Below, in pieces: positions 44,700 through 53,453 of a DNA stretch of 64,000 nt (positions are counted from its first letter, which is position 1; the number at the start of each line of letters is the position of its first letter). The notes under the pieces were generated by a model. That model saw nothing but the letters and a program-made list of their open reading frames with translations. It was not told where the DNA came from and made no database searches. The position numbers and the translations under genes are program-made. The DNA lies in contig NZ_JAHXBN010000017.1 of the NCBI RefSeq assembly GCF_019924045.1, positions 248,001 to 312,000 on the forward strand, given 5' to 3'. This stretch comes from Dyadobacter fermentans. Its GTDB lineage: Bacteria; Bacteroidota; Bacteroidia; Cytophagales; Spirosomataceae.

Positions 44700-45722
44700 A
44701 TGAACAAAAGGGTAGATGTCAGCATCGCATTTTATGGTAAACCTTACCAGGCCATAGTCACCATAAAGTCACTGATGAAACACAGTGGTGCGCACATTGA
44801 CAAAATCTATTTTTCAAGGGAGAGAAAGCAGCCCCACAACGACTATGTCGGCATTTTCAAAGTCATCGACTACTTCCGGAATGATCCCGACGTGCGACTG
44901 GTCGTTCAATATCCCTACCATCATTTAGGCTTGGGCGTGATGGACATCGAGCGGGCGAAAACCGACACACGCTGGCGGCAGAGCATCATGTACCAGTATG
45001 CGTTGGAAACTACGGACAAGCATTATCTGTGCATTATGCATAATGATATGCTCTACTCCAAAGATATGATCGGCGATATGCTCCGGGAGTTTGATACCGG
45101 TGCCTCCAACCTGGCCGGTGTCGGGTCAATCGGCCAATGCTGGTCTTGTCCTGCCGGTCCTGCGTGGGCGAATAAATGCAACTCGTATATGTATCAGGAA
45201 TACGTTCCGTCTGTGGAGGAAGCGCTGGAAATAACGGCAGCCTACGCCACCCCGAGGCAAAAACTCCAGATGGACATTATCGGGCGGGGCAGGATTCATA
45301 TCATGCCGGAATGCCGGTTAAATGAGTATTGTGCACTTATCGATGTAGACAAATACCGGCTTGAAACCGTCCCGAACGGAAACATAGGCTGCTATGGCGG
45401 AAACTGGGGAGGGGTAGATACTGCCACTGTCTGGTCTCACGACATGTATAAGAAAGGGTATGTTTTCAAACATTTGTGTTTGGAAGACTATGCGCTGCAC
45501 GCTCCATTCGATCGAACCGGGAGCGGCACCCAGGCCAATACCAGCCGGGATATTTACCAGAATGCCGAAAGAAATGCCAAAGCGTACATCGAAGAACATT
45601 TCGGAGCAATCCGGGAGACCCCTTACGTGGGTCTGGCGAATTTGTATGACTCCATAAAAAGGAACGTATGGCTCGGAATTATCCATACGTATGGATTTTT
45701 GAAGCGGGTATTGGGTAAATAG
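44700..45722 (+). CDS. Putative glycosyltransferase, GT-A (GT2-like) fold
   Basis: A 340-residue cytoplasmic protein. The start VDVSIAFYGKPYQAIVTIKS and the central LCIMHNDMLYSKDMIGDML, with Asn-Asp-Met in the place of a DxD metal motif, suggest a GT-A nucleotide-sugar transferase; assignment is by pattern only. Further on are a Cys/Trp-rich GSIGQCWSCPAGPAW and NIGCYGGNWGG, which I cannot place in a known subfamily. It has no membrane helix and stands alone between the ECF sigma gene and katE, with its own promoter candidate. Substrate and acceptor are unknown; it may serve the glycan cluster at 49.5-57.4 kb. Confidence 0.6.
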   Translation: MNKRVDVSIAFYGKPYQAIVTIKSLMKHSGAHIDKIYFSRERKQPHNDYVGIFKVIDYFRNDPDVRLVVQYPYHHLGLGVMDIERAKTDTRWRQSIMYQYALETTDKHYLCIMHNDMLYSKDMIGDMLREFDTGASNLAGVGSIGQCWSCPAGPAWANKCNSYMYQEYVPSVEEALEITAAYATPRQKLQMDIIGRGRIHIMPECRLNEYCALIDVDKYRLETVPNGNIGCYGGNWGGVDTATVWSHDMYKKGYVFKHLCLEDYALHAPFDRTGSGTQANTSRDIYQNAERNAKAYIEEHFGAIRETPYVGLANLYDSIKRNVWLGIIHTYGFLKRVLGK

Positions 45723-45909
45723 TGTATTGCCGGCATGCCAGCGCCGTTGTAAATGAATTTCCACACATTGCCATTCCTGTCGTGCTGCCACCCCCGTAAA
45801 TCCGGTTCTGCCTGTTGGAACAGGAATTGCTTTCAGCCCTCAAATTTCGCGTCGGACAAACCCGGTAGTCGGGCGTTCTGCGGATTTGTAACAATCAAAA
45901 AGGGGCATC

Positions 45910-48102
45910 ATGGCAAAAAGAAAAGCACAACAGGACCCGGCAGTGGACCAGCCGGAGAACGATAAGATCAGAGATCTTGAGCAATTCATGGAAGATTCGT
46001 CAGGAGCACTGATGAATACGAATACCGGGGTGAAGATCAACGATGATCAGAACTCGTTGAAAGCGGGCGAGCGCGGCGCATCATTGCTGGAAGATTTTAT
46101 TCTGCGCGAAAAAATCACGCATTTTGATCACGAGCGCATTCCCGAACGCGTGGTACATGCCCGCGGATCGGGTGCGCACGGGGTTTTTAAACTCTATGAG
46201 CCGCTCCCGGAATACACCAAAGCGCAGTTTCTCAACGATACATCCATCGAAACGCCCGTTTTTGTGCGTTTTTCAACCGTGGCAGGGTCGCGCGGCTCCA
46301 CCGATCTGGCGCGGGATGTGCGTGGGTTTGCGGTGAAATTTTATACACAGGAAGGCAATTTCGACCTGGTAGGGAACAACATGCCGGTCTTTTTCATCCA
46401 GGATGCGATGAAGTTTCCCGACCTGGTTCATGCCGTGAAGCCCGAGCCGGACAATGAGATACCGCAGGCGGCATCGGCCCATGACACGTTTTGGGATTTC
46501 ATTTCCGTCATGCCCGAATCGACACACATGATCATGTGGCTCATGAGTGATCGTGCCATTCCGCGCAGCTACCGCATGATGGAAGGTTTCGGCGTGCACA
46601 CGTTCCGGCTGGTGAATGCGGAGGGCAAGAGCTGTTTTGTGAAATTTCACTGGAAACCCTTGTTGGGTGTGCATTCGGTAGCCTGGGACGAAGCGCAGAA
46701 CATTTCAGGCAAAGACCCTGATTTCCACCGCCGCGACCTCTGGGATGCTATCGAAAGCGGTAACTTCCCTGAATGGGAACTGGGGTTACAGATTGTTCCC
46801 GAAGAAGATGAATTTAAATTCGACTTCGACTTGCTCGATCCGACCAAAATTATTCCCGAAGAGCTCGTGCCGGTGCGGCGGGTAGGCAAGCTGACGCTGA
46901 ACCGTAACCCTGAAAACTTTTTTGCGGAAACCGAGCAGGCAGCATTCCATATCGGGCATGTTGTCCCGGGTATCGACTTTACCAACGACCCGCTCCTGCA
47001 AGGACGACTTTTCTCTTATACCGATACGCAACTGATTCGTTTGGGTGGCCCCAACTTCCAGGAAATCCCGATTAACCGCCCTATTGTACCTGTACACAAT
47101 AACCAGCGTGACGGGTTTATGAGGCAGACGATCAACCGTGGAAAGGTAAGTTACGGCCCTAACTCCATCGGCGATAATTTCCCGGTGCAAGCGAAAGTTG
47201 CCGAAGGCGGGTTCGCTTCCTACCCCGAGCGTATCGACGCACGCAAGGTGCGGGCGCGGAGCAAGAGTTTCCTGGACCATTTCAGTCAGGCGAAACTGTT
47301 TTTCAACAGCCAGTCGGAACCTGAGCAAAACCATATGATTGATGCATTCAGTTTCGAACTGGGCAAAGTCCAATCCAATGCGGTGAGGCAACGGATGCTT
47401 GGGATATTGTCGCTGGTGGATGAAAGGCTGGCGGGCGAAGTGGGCTTTGCATTGCGCCTGGCCATACCGGAAAACCCTGAGCAGCCCATGAACAGAAGCA
47501 TTCCGGCGGACGCCGACCCTGCCGACTATGAACCCGTGGTGAAAGAACCGTCCATTGCGGTGTCGCCTGCGCTGAGCATGGCAACGAGCCCGAAAAACAG
47601 TATTCAAACGCGTAAAATCGCATTTATCGCGGCTGATGGTGTCGATGGGAAATCTTTGAACACCGTCAAAACCGCGCTGGAAAATGCCGGGGCCATTGTG
47701 GAAGTGATTGCGCCGCGGCAGAATTTCATTCTTTCCGAAACGGAGAAAGAAGTGCCGGTCAATCACAGCCTCCTAACTGCGGCTTCGGTATTTTACGATG
47801 GTGTTTATGTGCCGGGTGGCGCCGACAGCGTCGCTACTATTGCCGCAGACGCGGATGCAGTGCATTTCCTGAACGAAGCATTCAAACACTGCAAAGCCAT
47901 TGCGGCGGACTCCGCTGCGATGCCGGTGATCGAAGCCACTTATTTTGCAAAGCAGGTTCCTGCCGAATGTACCGACGAATCGGTGCTGCTGGACGGGATC
48001 GTTGTCGGGGACAAGCCCGCAACGCTCGCCGATCGGTTCATTCTGGCGCTGGCGCAGCATCGGTTCTGGGAGCGTGAGAAGCCCAGAAAAGTTCCCGCTT
48101 GA
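45910..48102 (+). CDS. katE: Catalase HPII, large-subunit heme catalase
   Basis: A 730-residue cytoplasmic enzyme that converts hydrogen peroxide to water and oxygen. The length and the C-terminal flavodoxin/DJ-1-like domain (~570-715, RKIAFIAADGVDGKSL, VPGGADSVATIAADAD) mark the large-subunit clade (KatE/HPII) rather than the ~500-residue clade. Active-site His83 lies in VVHARGSGAHGVF, the distal Asn in NMPVFFIQDAMKFPDL, and the proximal heme-ligand Tyr370 in RLFSYTDTQ. The N-terminal arm (~1-60) is Lys/Glu/Asp-rich as in HPII. It is monocistronic and shares a bidirectional terminator with the convergent ankyrin gene. Confidence 0.97.
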   Translation: MAKRKAQQDPAVDQPENDKIRDLEQFMEDSSGALMNTNTGVKINDDQNSLKAGERGASLLEDFILREKITHFDHERIPERVVHARGSGAHGVFKLYEPLPEYTKAQFLNDTSIETPVFVRFSTVAGSRGSTDLARDVRGFAVKFYTQEGNFDLVGNNMPVFFIQDAMKFPDLVHAVKPEPDNEIPQAASAHDTFWDFISVMPESTHMIMWLMSDRAIPRSYRMMEGFGVHTFRLVNAEGKSCFVKFHWKPLLGVHSVAWDEAQNISGKDPDFHRRDLWDAIESGNFPEWELGLQIVPEEDEFKFDFDLLDPTKIIPEELVPVRRVGKLTLNRNPENFFAETEQAAFHIGHVVPGIDFTNDPLLQGRLFSYTDTQLIRLGGPNFQEIPINRPIVPVHNNQRDGFMRQTINRGKVSYGPNSIGDNFPVQAKVAEGGFASYPERIDARKVRARSKSFLDHFSQAKLFFNSQSEPEQNHMIDAFSFELGKVQSNAVRQRMLGILSLVDERLAGEVGFALRLAIPENPEQPMNRSIPADADPADYEPVVKEPSIAVSPALSMATSPKNSIQTRKIAFIAADGVDGKSLNTVKTALENAGAIVEVIAPRQNFILSETEKEVPVNHSLLTAASVFYDGVYVPGGADSVATIAADADAVHFLNEAFKHCKAIAADSAAMPVIEATYFAKQVPAECTDESVLLDGIVVGDKPATLADRFILALAQHRFWEREKPRKVPA

Positions 48103-48124
48103 TTGAGAATTCGAGTGTATTTAA

Positions 48125-48153
48125 AAAGCGGCTGCGTAACATGCAGCCGCTTT
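48125..48153. terminator. Bidirectional terminator between katE and the ankyrin gene
   Basis: AAAGCGGCTGC and GCAGCCGCTTT form a perfect 11-bp stem with a 7-base loop, flanked by CTTTAT-type T-rich sequence on the plus side and TTTTTAA on the minus side. It fits both convergent transcripts. Confidence 0.85.
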
Positions 48154-48155
48154 CT

Positions 48156-48635
48156 TTATGCTTCCTGGCCCAGCAGAAAAGCTGCTTCCCGGTTGCCCTG
48201 CTGAATGGCGATGTCGTATGCAGTTAGTCCGCGTGAGTCCTGAATAAGTGGATCAGCACCGCTTTCGAGCAGCAGGCGCATTACCTCGTTTCGCCCGAAA
48301 AGCACCGAGAACATCAGTGCAGTCCCACCATTCCCATGCTGCCGGTCGAGGTCGGCACCGTGCATGAGGAGCAAGCGGGCAATATCGGCGTAGCCTTTGA
48401 AGGCGGCACCCATCAAGGCCGTATTTCCGCCGAAGTCGGCGGTATTGACGTCCGCGCCGTGACGCAGCAATAATGCGGCTGCATCGTAACGATTGTTATA
48501 ACATGCGATAATGAGCGGGGTGTAGCCTTTTTCGTCCTGGACATTCACGTCCGCCCCGCGGTCGATCAGTTCGGTCAGCACGGCCGTCTCTCCCAGACGC
48601 GCCGCGTGCAATGTAATTCCGACGACGTTCTCCAC
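48156..48635 (-). CDS. Ankyrin-repeat protein
   Basis: A 159-residue protein made of about four ankyrin repeats, each showing the G-T-L/ADVN hallmark: TELIDRGADVNVQDEKGYTP, LLRHGADVNTADFGGNTAL, LLMHGADLDRQHGNGGTALM and LLESGADPLIQDSRGLTAYD. There is no signal peptide, so it is cytoplasmic. Small ankyrin proteins encoded beside catalase genes are known in other bacteria (for example ankB with katB in Pseudomonas) and support catalase activity there. Here the gene is convergent to katE, so the link is only suggested. It lies 4 bp downstream of the SDR gene and is probably co-transcribed with it. Confidence 0.92.
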   Translation of the reverse strand: MENVVGITLHAARLGETAVLTELIDRGADVNVQDEKGYTPLIIACYNNRYDAAALLLRHGADVNTADFGGNTALMGAAFKGYADIARLLLMHGADLDRQHGNGGTALMFSVLFGRNEVMRLLLESGADPLIQDSRGLTAYDIAIQQGNREAAFLLGQEA

Positions 48636-48639
48636 GCGG

Positions 48640-49437
48640 TTATGGCTGCTCTACCGGCTTTTGTTGTTCGTTCATCTGATGTGCTACTACGCTGTCGGGC
48701 GTAAGATTGCTCACCGCGATCTGCACTTTGTTTTTCAGACCGGACACCACCTTGTCTTTCCCTTCCATCAAAGCCTCGTAACCGTCCCTGGCTACGTCGG
48801 CAGGATCGGCCAAATCGTCTTCGTCCTGAACGGCCTTACTGTCCTGCATATCGGCTTTGTTGAAAAAATCGGTGTCGGTAACGCCGGGCATCAGGGCGGT
48901 GAGCGTGACGCCGGTATCCTTCACTTCTTCCCGGACAGCCTCGGTAAAGGAAAGCACAAATGCCTTCGTGGCATGGTATACCGCCTGCCACGGACCCGGT
49001 AATTTGCTGGCAATGGATGCGAGATTCAGGATTTTACCTGACTTACGGGCGGTCATGTCCGTTAAAAAGCATTTGGTGAGGACCACGAGCGAGGCAATGT
49101 TCAGGTCGATGATGCCCAGCTCCCGGTCGATGTCTGTTTTATCAAATTTGCCATAAACCCCCTGGCCCGCATTGTTGACCAGCACGTCGATTTCAAGGCC
49201 GCGCTGTTTGATGTCGGCATAGAGCGCGAAAGCCTGTTCCCGATCAAAGAGATCTTTGGGAATGGGTAGTACTTCCACGCCGAATGCCCGCAGCTGCGAG
49301 CTGGTTTCGTCCAGCTCGGCAATGTCGCGGGCTGTAATGACGAGGTTATAGCCGTCGCGAGCGAAAAGTTTGGCAAGTTCAAGTCCTATTCCACTGGTAG
49401 CCCCGGTGATCAGGGCATATTTTCCATTGTTTTCCAT
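48640..49437 (-). CDS. SDR-family NAD(P)-dependent oxidoreductase
   Basis: A 265-residue cytoplasmic enzyme of the classical short-chain dehydrogenase fold, started at ATG 49437 right before MENNGKYALITGATSGIG. The cofactor loop TGATSGIG, the NNAG motif (DVLVNNAGQG), and the catalytic Ser-Tyr-Lys set (LASIASKL...YHATK) are present. Arg in ITARD after the second strand favours NADP. Substrate is not indicated. The gene is followed after 4 bp by the ankyrin gene, so the pair forms an operon facing katE; a role in oxidative-stress handling is possible but not shown. Confidence 0.93.
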   Translation of the reverse strand: MENNGKYALITGATSGIGLELAKLFARDGYNLVITARDIAELDETSSQLRAFGVEVLPIPKDLFDREQAFALYADIKQRGLEIDVLVNNAGQGVYGKFDKTDIDRELGIIDLNIASLVVLTKCFLTDMTARKSGKILNLASIASKLPGPWQAVYHATKAFVLSFTEAVREEVKDTGVTLTALMPGVTDTDFFNKADMQDSKAVQDEDDLADPADVARDGYEALMEGKDKVVSGLKNKVQIAVSNLTPDSVVAHQMNEQQKPVEQP

Positions 49438-49518
49438 GATATCGTGTATTTGAAATGAAAGGGTGTTTTGGATTAAAACCATGCCGGAAGCATGGGAAGC
49501 GGATTCCGCGATTCACTT

Positions 49519-50520
49519 TTAACCGGCGTAAACATGGCGTTCTTCCAGCAGCATCAGCATCGAGTTCAGCACCACATCGAAATCCTGGCAGGTGTTCCAG
49601 TTGATCGTCTTGTGCAAAGCTTTGTTCAAAGGGCCCCAGCGTTCGGGTTCTCCGTCCATGCTGATCACGATACTGGGCGTGCCGGTAGCCGCCGCAATAT
49701 GCGATACGCCGGTGCAGTTGCTGATCAGCAATGCAGATTCCCGGATCAGCTGCGCGATCTCGCCCGGCCCTGTCCGACCCGTGAGGTCGATAGCCGGATA
49801 GTCCATCGCTTCAATAACCTGCCTGGTAACATCGGCTTCGCCGGCCGTACCGGTAACCACTATCTGGTAATTCATTCCGGCGCATTCATCGGCAAGACAC
49901 GCGAAATGCGAGGGCGGCCACTGGCGCCATGCGCCGCGCGAACCCGGATGCACACACACATAGCGTCCTTCTTCGAGCATTGGATTTTGGGCGTGAAAAC
50001 GGGCTGCTTCTGCTTCGGTAACCGGATATTCGAGATGTGTGCCGATTGCCGGAATGCCAAGGTGCCTCATCAGCTGCAAATGCCGTTCTATTTCCGAAAT
50101 GCCGGTCGGGTATTCGAGGAATCGGCCGGAATCACGATAATTCCCTTCGCTATGAAAGCCCGCCACAGGGCCGGCGCCCAGGTTTTCGAGCATTTCGTTA
50201 ACGATGCTGCCGTTGCCTTGCATTTGCAAGATCAGGTCGAAGGGGTTCTCGTGCATGGTATGCCGGAATTGCTCCCATTTCTCGGGGTCAACCGCTTGCT
50301 CCGGGAGTCCTTCGTAACCGGGGAAATGAACAAAATCATCCAGGTACGCAGAAAAGCGTTCGCAGAAGGATTTGGCCCAGGGCAGGCCCAGTAGCGTAAT
50401 TTCGGATTCGGGATAGGAGTGGCGTAATGCCCGCAACGCAGGTACGCAACAAAGCATATCGCCAAGTTGTAATGCCCGGAAAACGGCAATACGGTGTGTC
50501 GTTTGAGTTGGAAACGTCAT
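49519..50520 (-). CDS. GT9 heptosyltransferase-family glycosyltransferase
   Basis: A 333-residue protein. I place the start at ATG 50520, overlapping the stop of the GT2 gene by 4 bp (ATGA), rather than far upstream where the frame merely happens to be open. Features of GT9: IAVFRALQLGDMLCCVPALR at the N-terminus, DLILQMQGNGSIVNEML, YVCVHPGSRGAWRQWPPSHF, and the late SNCTGVSHIAAATGTPSIVI for nucleotide-sugar binding. GT9 enzymes move heptose from ADP-heptose to a lipid or glycan acceptor. It is third in the leftward string after carbamoyltransferase and GT2; a heptose-bisphosphatase-like gene in the divergent string supports a heptose-based glycan. Confidence 0.88.
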   Translation of the reverse strand: MTFPTQTTHRIAVFRALQLGDMLCCVPALRALRHSYPESEITLLGLPWAKSFCERFSAYLDDFVHFPGYEGLPEQAVDPEKWEQFRHTMHENPFDLILQMQGNGSIVNEMLENLGAGPVAGFHSEGNYRDSGRFLEYPTGISEIERHLQLMRHLGIPAIGTHLEYPVTEAEAARFHAQNPMLEEGRYVCVHPGSRGAWRQWPPSHFACLADECAGMNYQIVVTGTAGEADVTRQVIEAMDYPAIDLTGRTGPGEIAQLIRESALLISNCTGVSHIAAATGTPSIVISMDGEPERWGPLNKALHKTINWNTCQDFDVVLNSMLMLLEERHVYAG

Positions 50521-51500
50521 AGGAAAAAGACTTTGTATCGCAGTGCCCCGCGAATGGTCCAGTAAACAGACAAGTAAGGAATGGCAATAGAGGTAACCAT
50601 CATCTCCGTGCGATGCGAAAGCGAAGCGTCGGTCCCGTTGAGACGTTTGGCTATGAAATATAGCAGCGCACCGGCCCATACCAGCAGGGCTATTCCACCG
50701 ACAGCCGGTGAACCCGCCACGAAACCGAGCGCGGCAACAATGCTCGCCAGGATGATCACATAGTAGTTCCATACCGGGCCCCGGGCAATTCTGCTCCGGT
50801 ACAACTCCGGGTGTTTTTTGAAAAGCAGTGCATTGAACATGCTTTTACGCTGCTCGGCGATGCTTATACCCCACGAAGTCTTTCGGACGGGGTGACAAAC
50901 CAGTGCGTCGGACACATGGTAGATCGGGATCTGCCCGGTCAGCAGCTTGAACTGTAAATCCGAATCCTCCCTCCAGGCCGTGGGAAATGCCTCGTCGAAA
51001 CCGCCCGTCAGTTCAAGAGCGCCCCGGCTGCAAGCGCAATTGGCGGTAATGAACTCCGCAGTGGATAAATAGGCGACATTTTTCTCGTAGTCGGTCGGGC
51101 AATCGCGCACGGGCACCGTCACTTTGCCGGTAAGGGCAACGTACCGGCGGTCGTAGAAGCGATAGGCACGCCAATAGGCGGCGAGCCAGCCGTTCTCGGG
51201 AATGCAGTCGTCATCGGTGAAAACCACCAGGTCGCCTGCCGTTCTGCGCCAGCCGTAGTTGCGCGCGGCGGCCGGACCCCGCCGGGTCGGTAAACTGTGG
51301 AATGTAATGCAGAAGTCGGGATATTCGCCGGCAAAAAACTGTACGATGGCTTCTGTCTGTGGATCGGGACCATCCGACACGACCGCTACTTCAAAAAAAC
51401 ATCCCGGATAATCCTGCCTGTATAGCGCCGTCAGACACCTGTACAAAAGTTTAGGGCGTTTGAATGTCGGTATGATCACGCTTATGCTGGCTGTTATCAT
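50517..51500 (-). CDS. GT2-family glycosyltransferase with C-terminal membrane segment
   Basis: A 327-residue protein from ATG 51500, which overlaps the carbamoyltransferase stop by 4 bp. The GT-A domain (1-~225) shows ISVIIPTFKRPKLLYRCL, the DDD metal motif in LVVFTDDDCIPENGW, and the ED acceptor region in TAWREDSDLQFKLL. Two to three membrane helices follow (~245-320, NYYVIILASIVAALGF). It should add a sugar from a nucleotide donor at the inner face of the membrane. ATGA overlaps on both sides indicate translational coupling with the genes before and after it. Confidence 0.9.
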   Translation of the reverse strand: MITASISVIIPTFKRPKLLYRCLTALYRQDYPGCFFEVAVVSDGPDPQTEAIVQFFAGEYPDFCITFHSLPTRRGPAAARNYGWRRTAGDLVVFTDDDCIPENGWLAAYWRAYRFYDRRYVALTGKVTVPVRDCPTDYEKNVAYLSTAEFITANCACSRGALELTGGFDEAFPTAWREDSDLQFKLLTGQIPIYHVSDALVCHPVRKTSWGISIAEQRKSMFNALLFKKHPELYRSRIARGPVWNYYVIILASIVAALGFVAGSPAVGGIALLVWAGALLYFIAKRLNGTDASLSHRTEMMVTSIAIPYLSVYWTIRGALRYKVFFL

Positions 51501-53215
51501 AGCTTCTCGAGGATAAATGAGTTGATAATCAATGCGTCGAATGGCGATGTCCAGAAACACTCGATGGCGTCCCTGGGTGAGCACACGATCGGCTCACCGC
51601 GTGTGTTGAATGAGGTATTCACCAGCACCGGAACGCCGGTAAGGGCCTTAAATTCGCTGATCAGGTCATAGTAGAGCGGATGTTGGTCGCGGTTCACGGT
51701 TTGCACACGTGCGGTGCCGTCGGTATGGCGCACGGCGGGAATGCGGTCGGCTTTATCCTCTTTCACCGGGTAAACAAAAAGCATGAATGGCGATACCGCC
51801 GCCCCCTCGAACCACTCGTGGGCGTCGTCTTCGAGGACTACCGGGGCTACCGGCCTGAAATCCTCCCGATCTTTGATATCATTGAGCCGTGCCTGCATAT
51901 CAGGGTGGATCGGGGAGGCGAGGATGGAGCGGGCGCCGAGCGACCGTGGACCGAACTCCATCCGCCCCTGGTACCAGGCAATGATTTTATCCTCGGACAG
52001 GATCGCCGCGGTTTCTTTTGCGATGTTTGTCAGGCGCTTGTACGGCATTTTAGCCCAAAGCATGAATCGCTCGATTTCCTCATCGGAATAATCGGGTCCC
52101 CAGTACACATGCTCCATCGGCGCGGTGTAGCGCGGTCCTTCTTCGCGGGTGTTCAGGCGCACATCCAGCCATTGGGCAGCTCCCAATGCGGTGCCGGCAT
52201 CCCCGGCGGCCGGTTGCACCCACACATGCTGAAACGGCCCCCGGTCCCGGATCACGGCATTCATGACACAGTTGAGCGCAACGCCTCCCGCCATGCAAAG
52301 GTTTTGGGCGCCGGTTTGGTCATAGAGCCATTGGGCCAGCTTTAAAACCGTTTCTTCCAATGCCTTTTGCAGGGAATGCGCAATGTCGTAATGCAATTGT
52401 TCGAAAGGATCTTCTTTCCGGCGCCCTGCCCCCCACCATTGTCCAGGGTCGAAATCGTCGATGGTGTACTGGCCGTCGTTCCCTACGTGGATCACCGACC
52501 GGAAATCTTCCAGGTATACCGGCCGCCCGTAGGACGCCAGCGCCATGACCTTGTATTCGTCGGACGAATGCAGGAAGCCCAGGTAAGTGGTTATTTTTTC
52601 GTACAACATCCCCAGCGAATGCGGCATATCCACTGAATCGATCTGAACCAGCGAATTGTCTTTGCCGATAAAATAGCCGGTGGTTGCCTGCTCGCCCCTG
52701 CCATCGAGTGTGAGCACCGCAGCTTCATTGAAGGGCGAAGGGAAAAATGCGCTGGCTGCATGGGCCACGTGGTGGTTGACATACTCCCATTTACTGATAA
52801 TGTCGCCGCCGTTGGCCAGCCGTTTCTGCAAATGGTGCGGATAGCCGTCGCGGAGCTGCTCCGGCGCTTGGCGGATATAGTTCAGAAAAAGCGTATCCCA
52901 GTCCTGATACACATCCGGCACGGTCAGCACATCGGCTGCGTCGTCGAATGCGCTTTTATAGACCGATGACTCGGCTACGCCCTCCGGATCAAAGGAATAG
53001 GCGATGCGGTCCACATCCTGCAAGGTTATGCCCGCGGTTTTCAGGCAATAGTCGATGGCGTGGAAAGGGAGTTCCCAGGTAGAGAATGGTATGGGGCGTT
53101 TGCCATGTTTGATATGGGTAAAACGCTCTTCTTCGGCGGCAGCGATGATTTTTCCGTCTTTCACCAGCGCGGCGGCGGTATCGTGAAACGCTGCATTGAT
53201 TCCAAGAATGTACAT
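51497..53215 (-). CDS. NodU/CmcH-family O-carbamoyltransferase
   Basis: A 572-residue cytoplasmic enzyme from ATG 53215 (MYILGINAAFHDTAAALV). The family transfers a carbamoyl group from carbamoyl phosphate, via an ATP-dependent carbamoyl-adenylate, to a hydroxyl of a sugar or antibiotic. Recognised blocks are EEERFTHIKHGKRPIP with the metal-binding His residues, VNHHVAHAASAFFPSPF, LCMAGGVALNCVMNA, and the C-terminal YrdC-like-binding GRMEFGPRSLGARSILA with NTSFNTRGEPIVCSP. It heads the leftward string with GT2 and GT9, so the acceptor is probably a sugar of the glycan built there; carbamoylated heptose is one option (inference). Confidence 0.94.
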   Translation of the reverse strand: MYILGINAAFHDTAAALVKDGKIIAAAEEERFTHIKHGKRPIPFSTWELPFHAIDYCLKTAGITLQDVDRIAYSFDPEGVAESSVYKSAFDDAADVLTVPDVYQDWDTLFLNYIRQAPEQLRDGYPHHLQKRLANGGDIISKWEYVNHHVAHAASAFFPSPFNEAAVLTLDGRGEQATTGYFIGKDNSLVQIDSVDMPHSLGMLYEKITTYLGFLHSSDEYKVMALASYGRPVYLEDFRSVIHVGNDGQYTIDDFDPGQWWGAGRRKEDPFEQLHYDIAHSLQKALEETVLKLAQWLYDQTGAQNLCMAGGVALNCVMNAVIRDRGPFQHVWVQPAAGDAGTALGAAQWLDVRLNTREEGPRYTAPMEHVYWGPDYSDEEIERFMLWAKMPYKRLTNIAKETAAILSEDKIIAWYQGRMEFGPRSLGARSILASPIHPDMQARLNDIKDREDFRPVAPVVLEDDAHEWFEGAAVSPFMLFVYPVKEDKADRIPAVRHTDGTARVQTVNRDQHPLYYDLISEFKALTGVPVLVNTSFNTRGEPIVCSPRDAIECFWTSPFDALIINSFILEKL

Positions 53216-53453
53216 AGGCAGGTCTTTGGTTTGTGAATGTTGGCCGCTGGGCACAACTACCATGCCAGTTCAAACTGTGGATATTCTTCCATGTCGCGGA
53301 TTTCCGGGACCTCTTCATATACGTTGCGTTTGGAAGCGTTTCGCACGGTTTAAGCGCTTCTCACCCGCCAAAGGCCTGATACACAAAAGTGCGCTTGTCG
53401 CCAATGGCATCGTTTTTGACAAGGCGCGGCCTGTTTCACATCAACGATTACAT

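Noticed and set aside
46786..47766. A 326-codon minus-strand frame inside katE
   Set aside because: Antisense to a complete catalase with all active-site residues.
50521..50772. N-terminal extension of the leftward GT9 gene
   Set aside because: It lies inside the GT2 coding region and has no GT9 features; the ATGA overlap at 50517-50520 is the natural start.
53196..53453. N-terminal extension of the first GT4 gene into the divergent region
   Set aside because: The added ~86 residues have no fold features and would cover the carbamoyltransferase promoter; the ATG at 53454 starts the GT-B fold properly.
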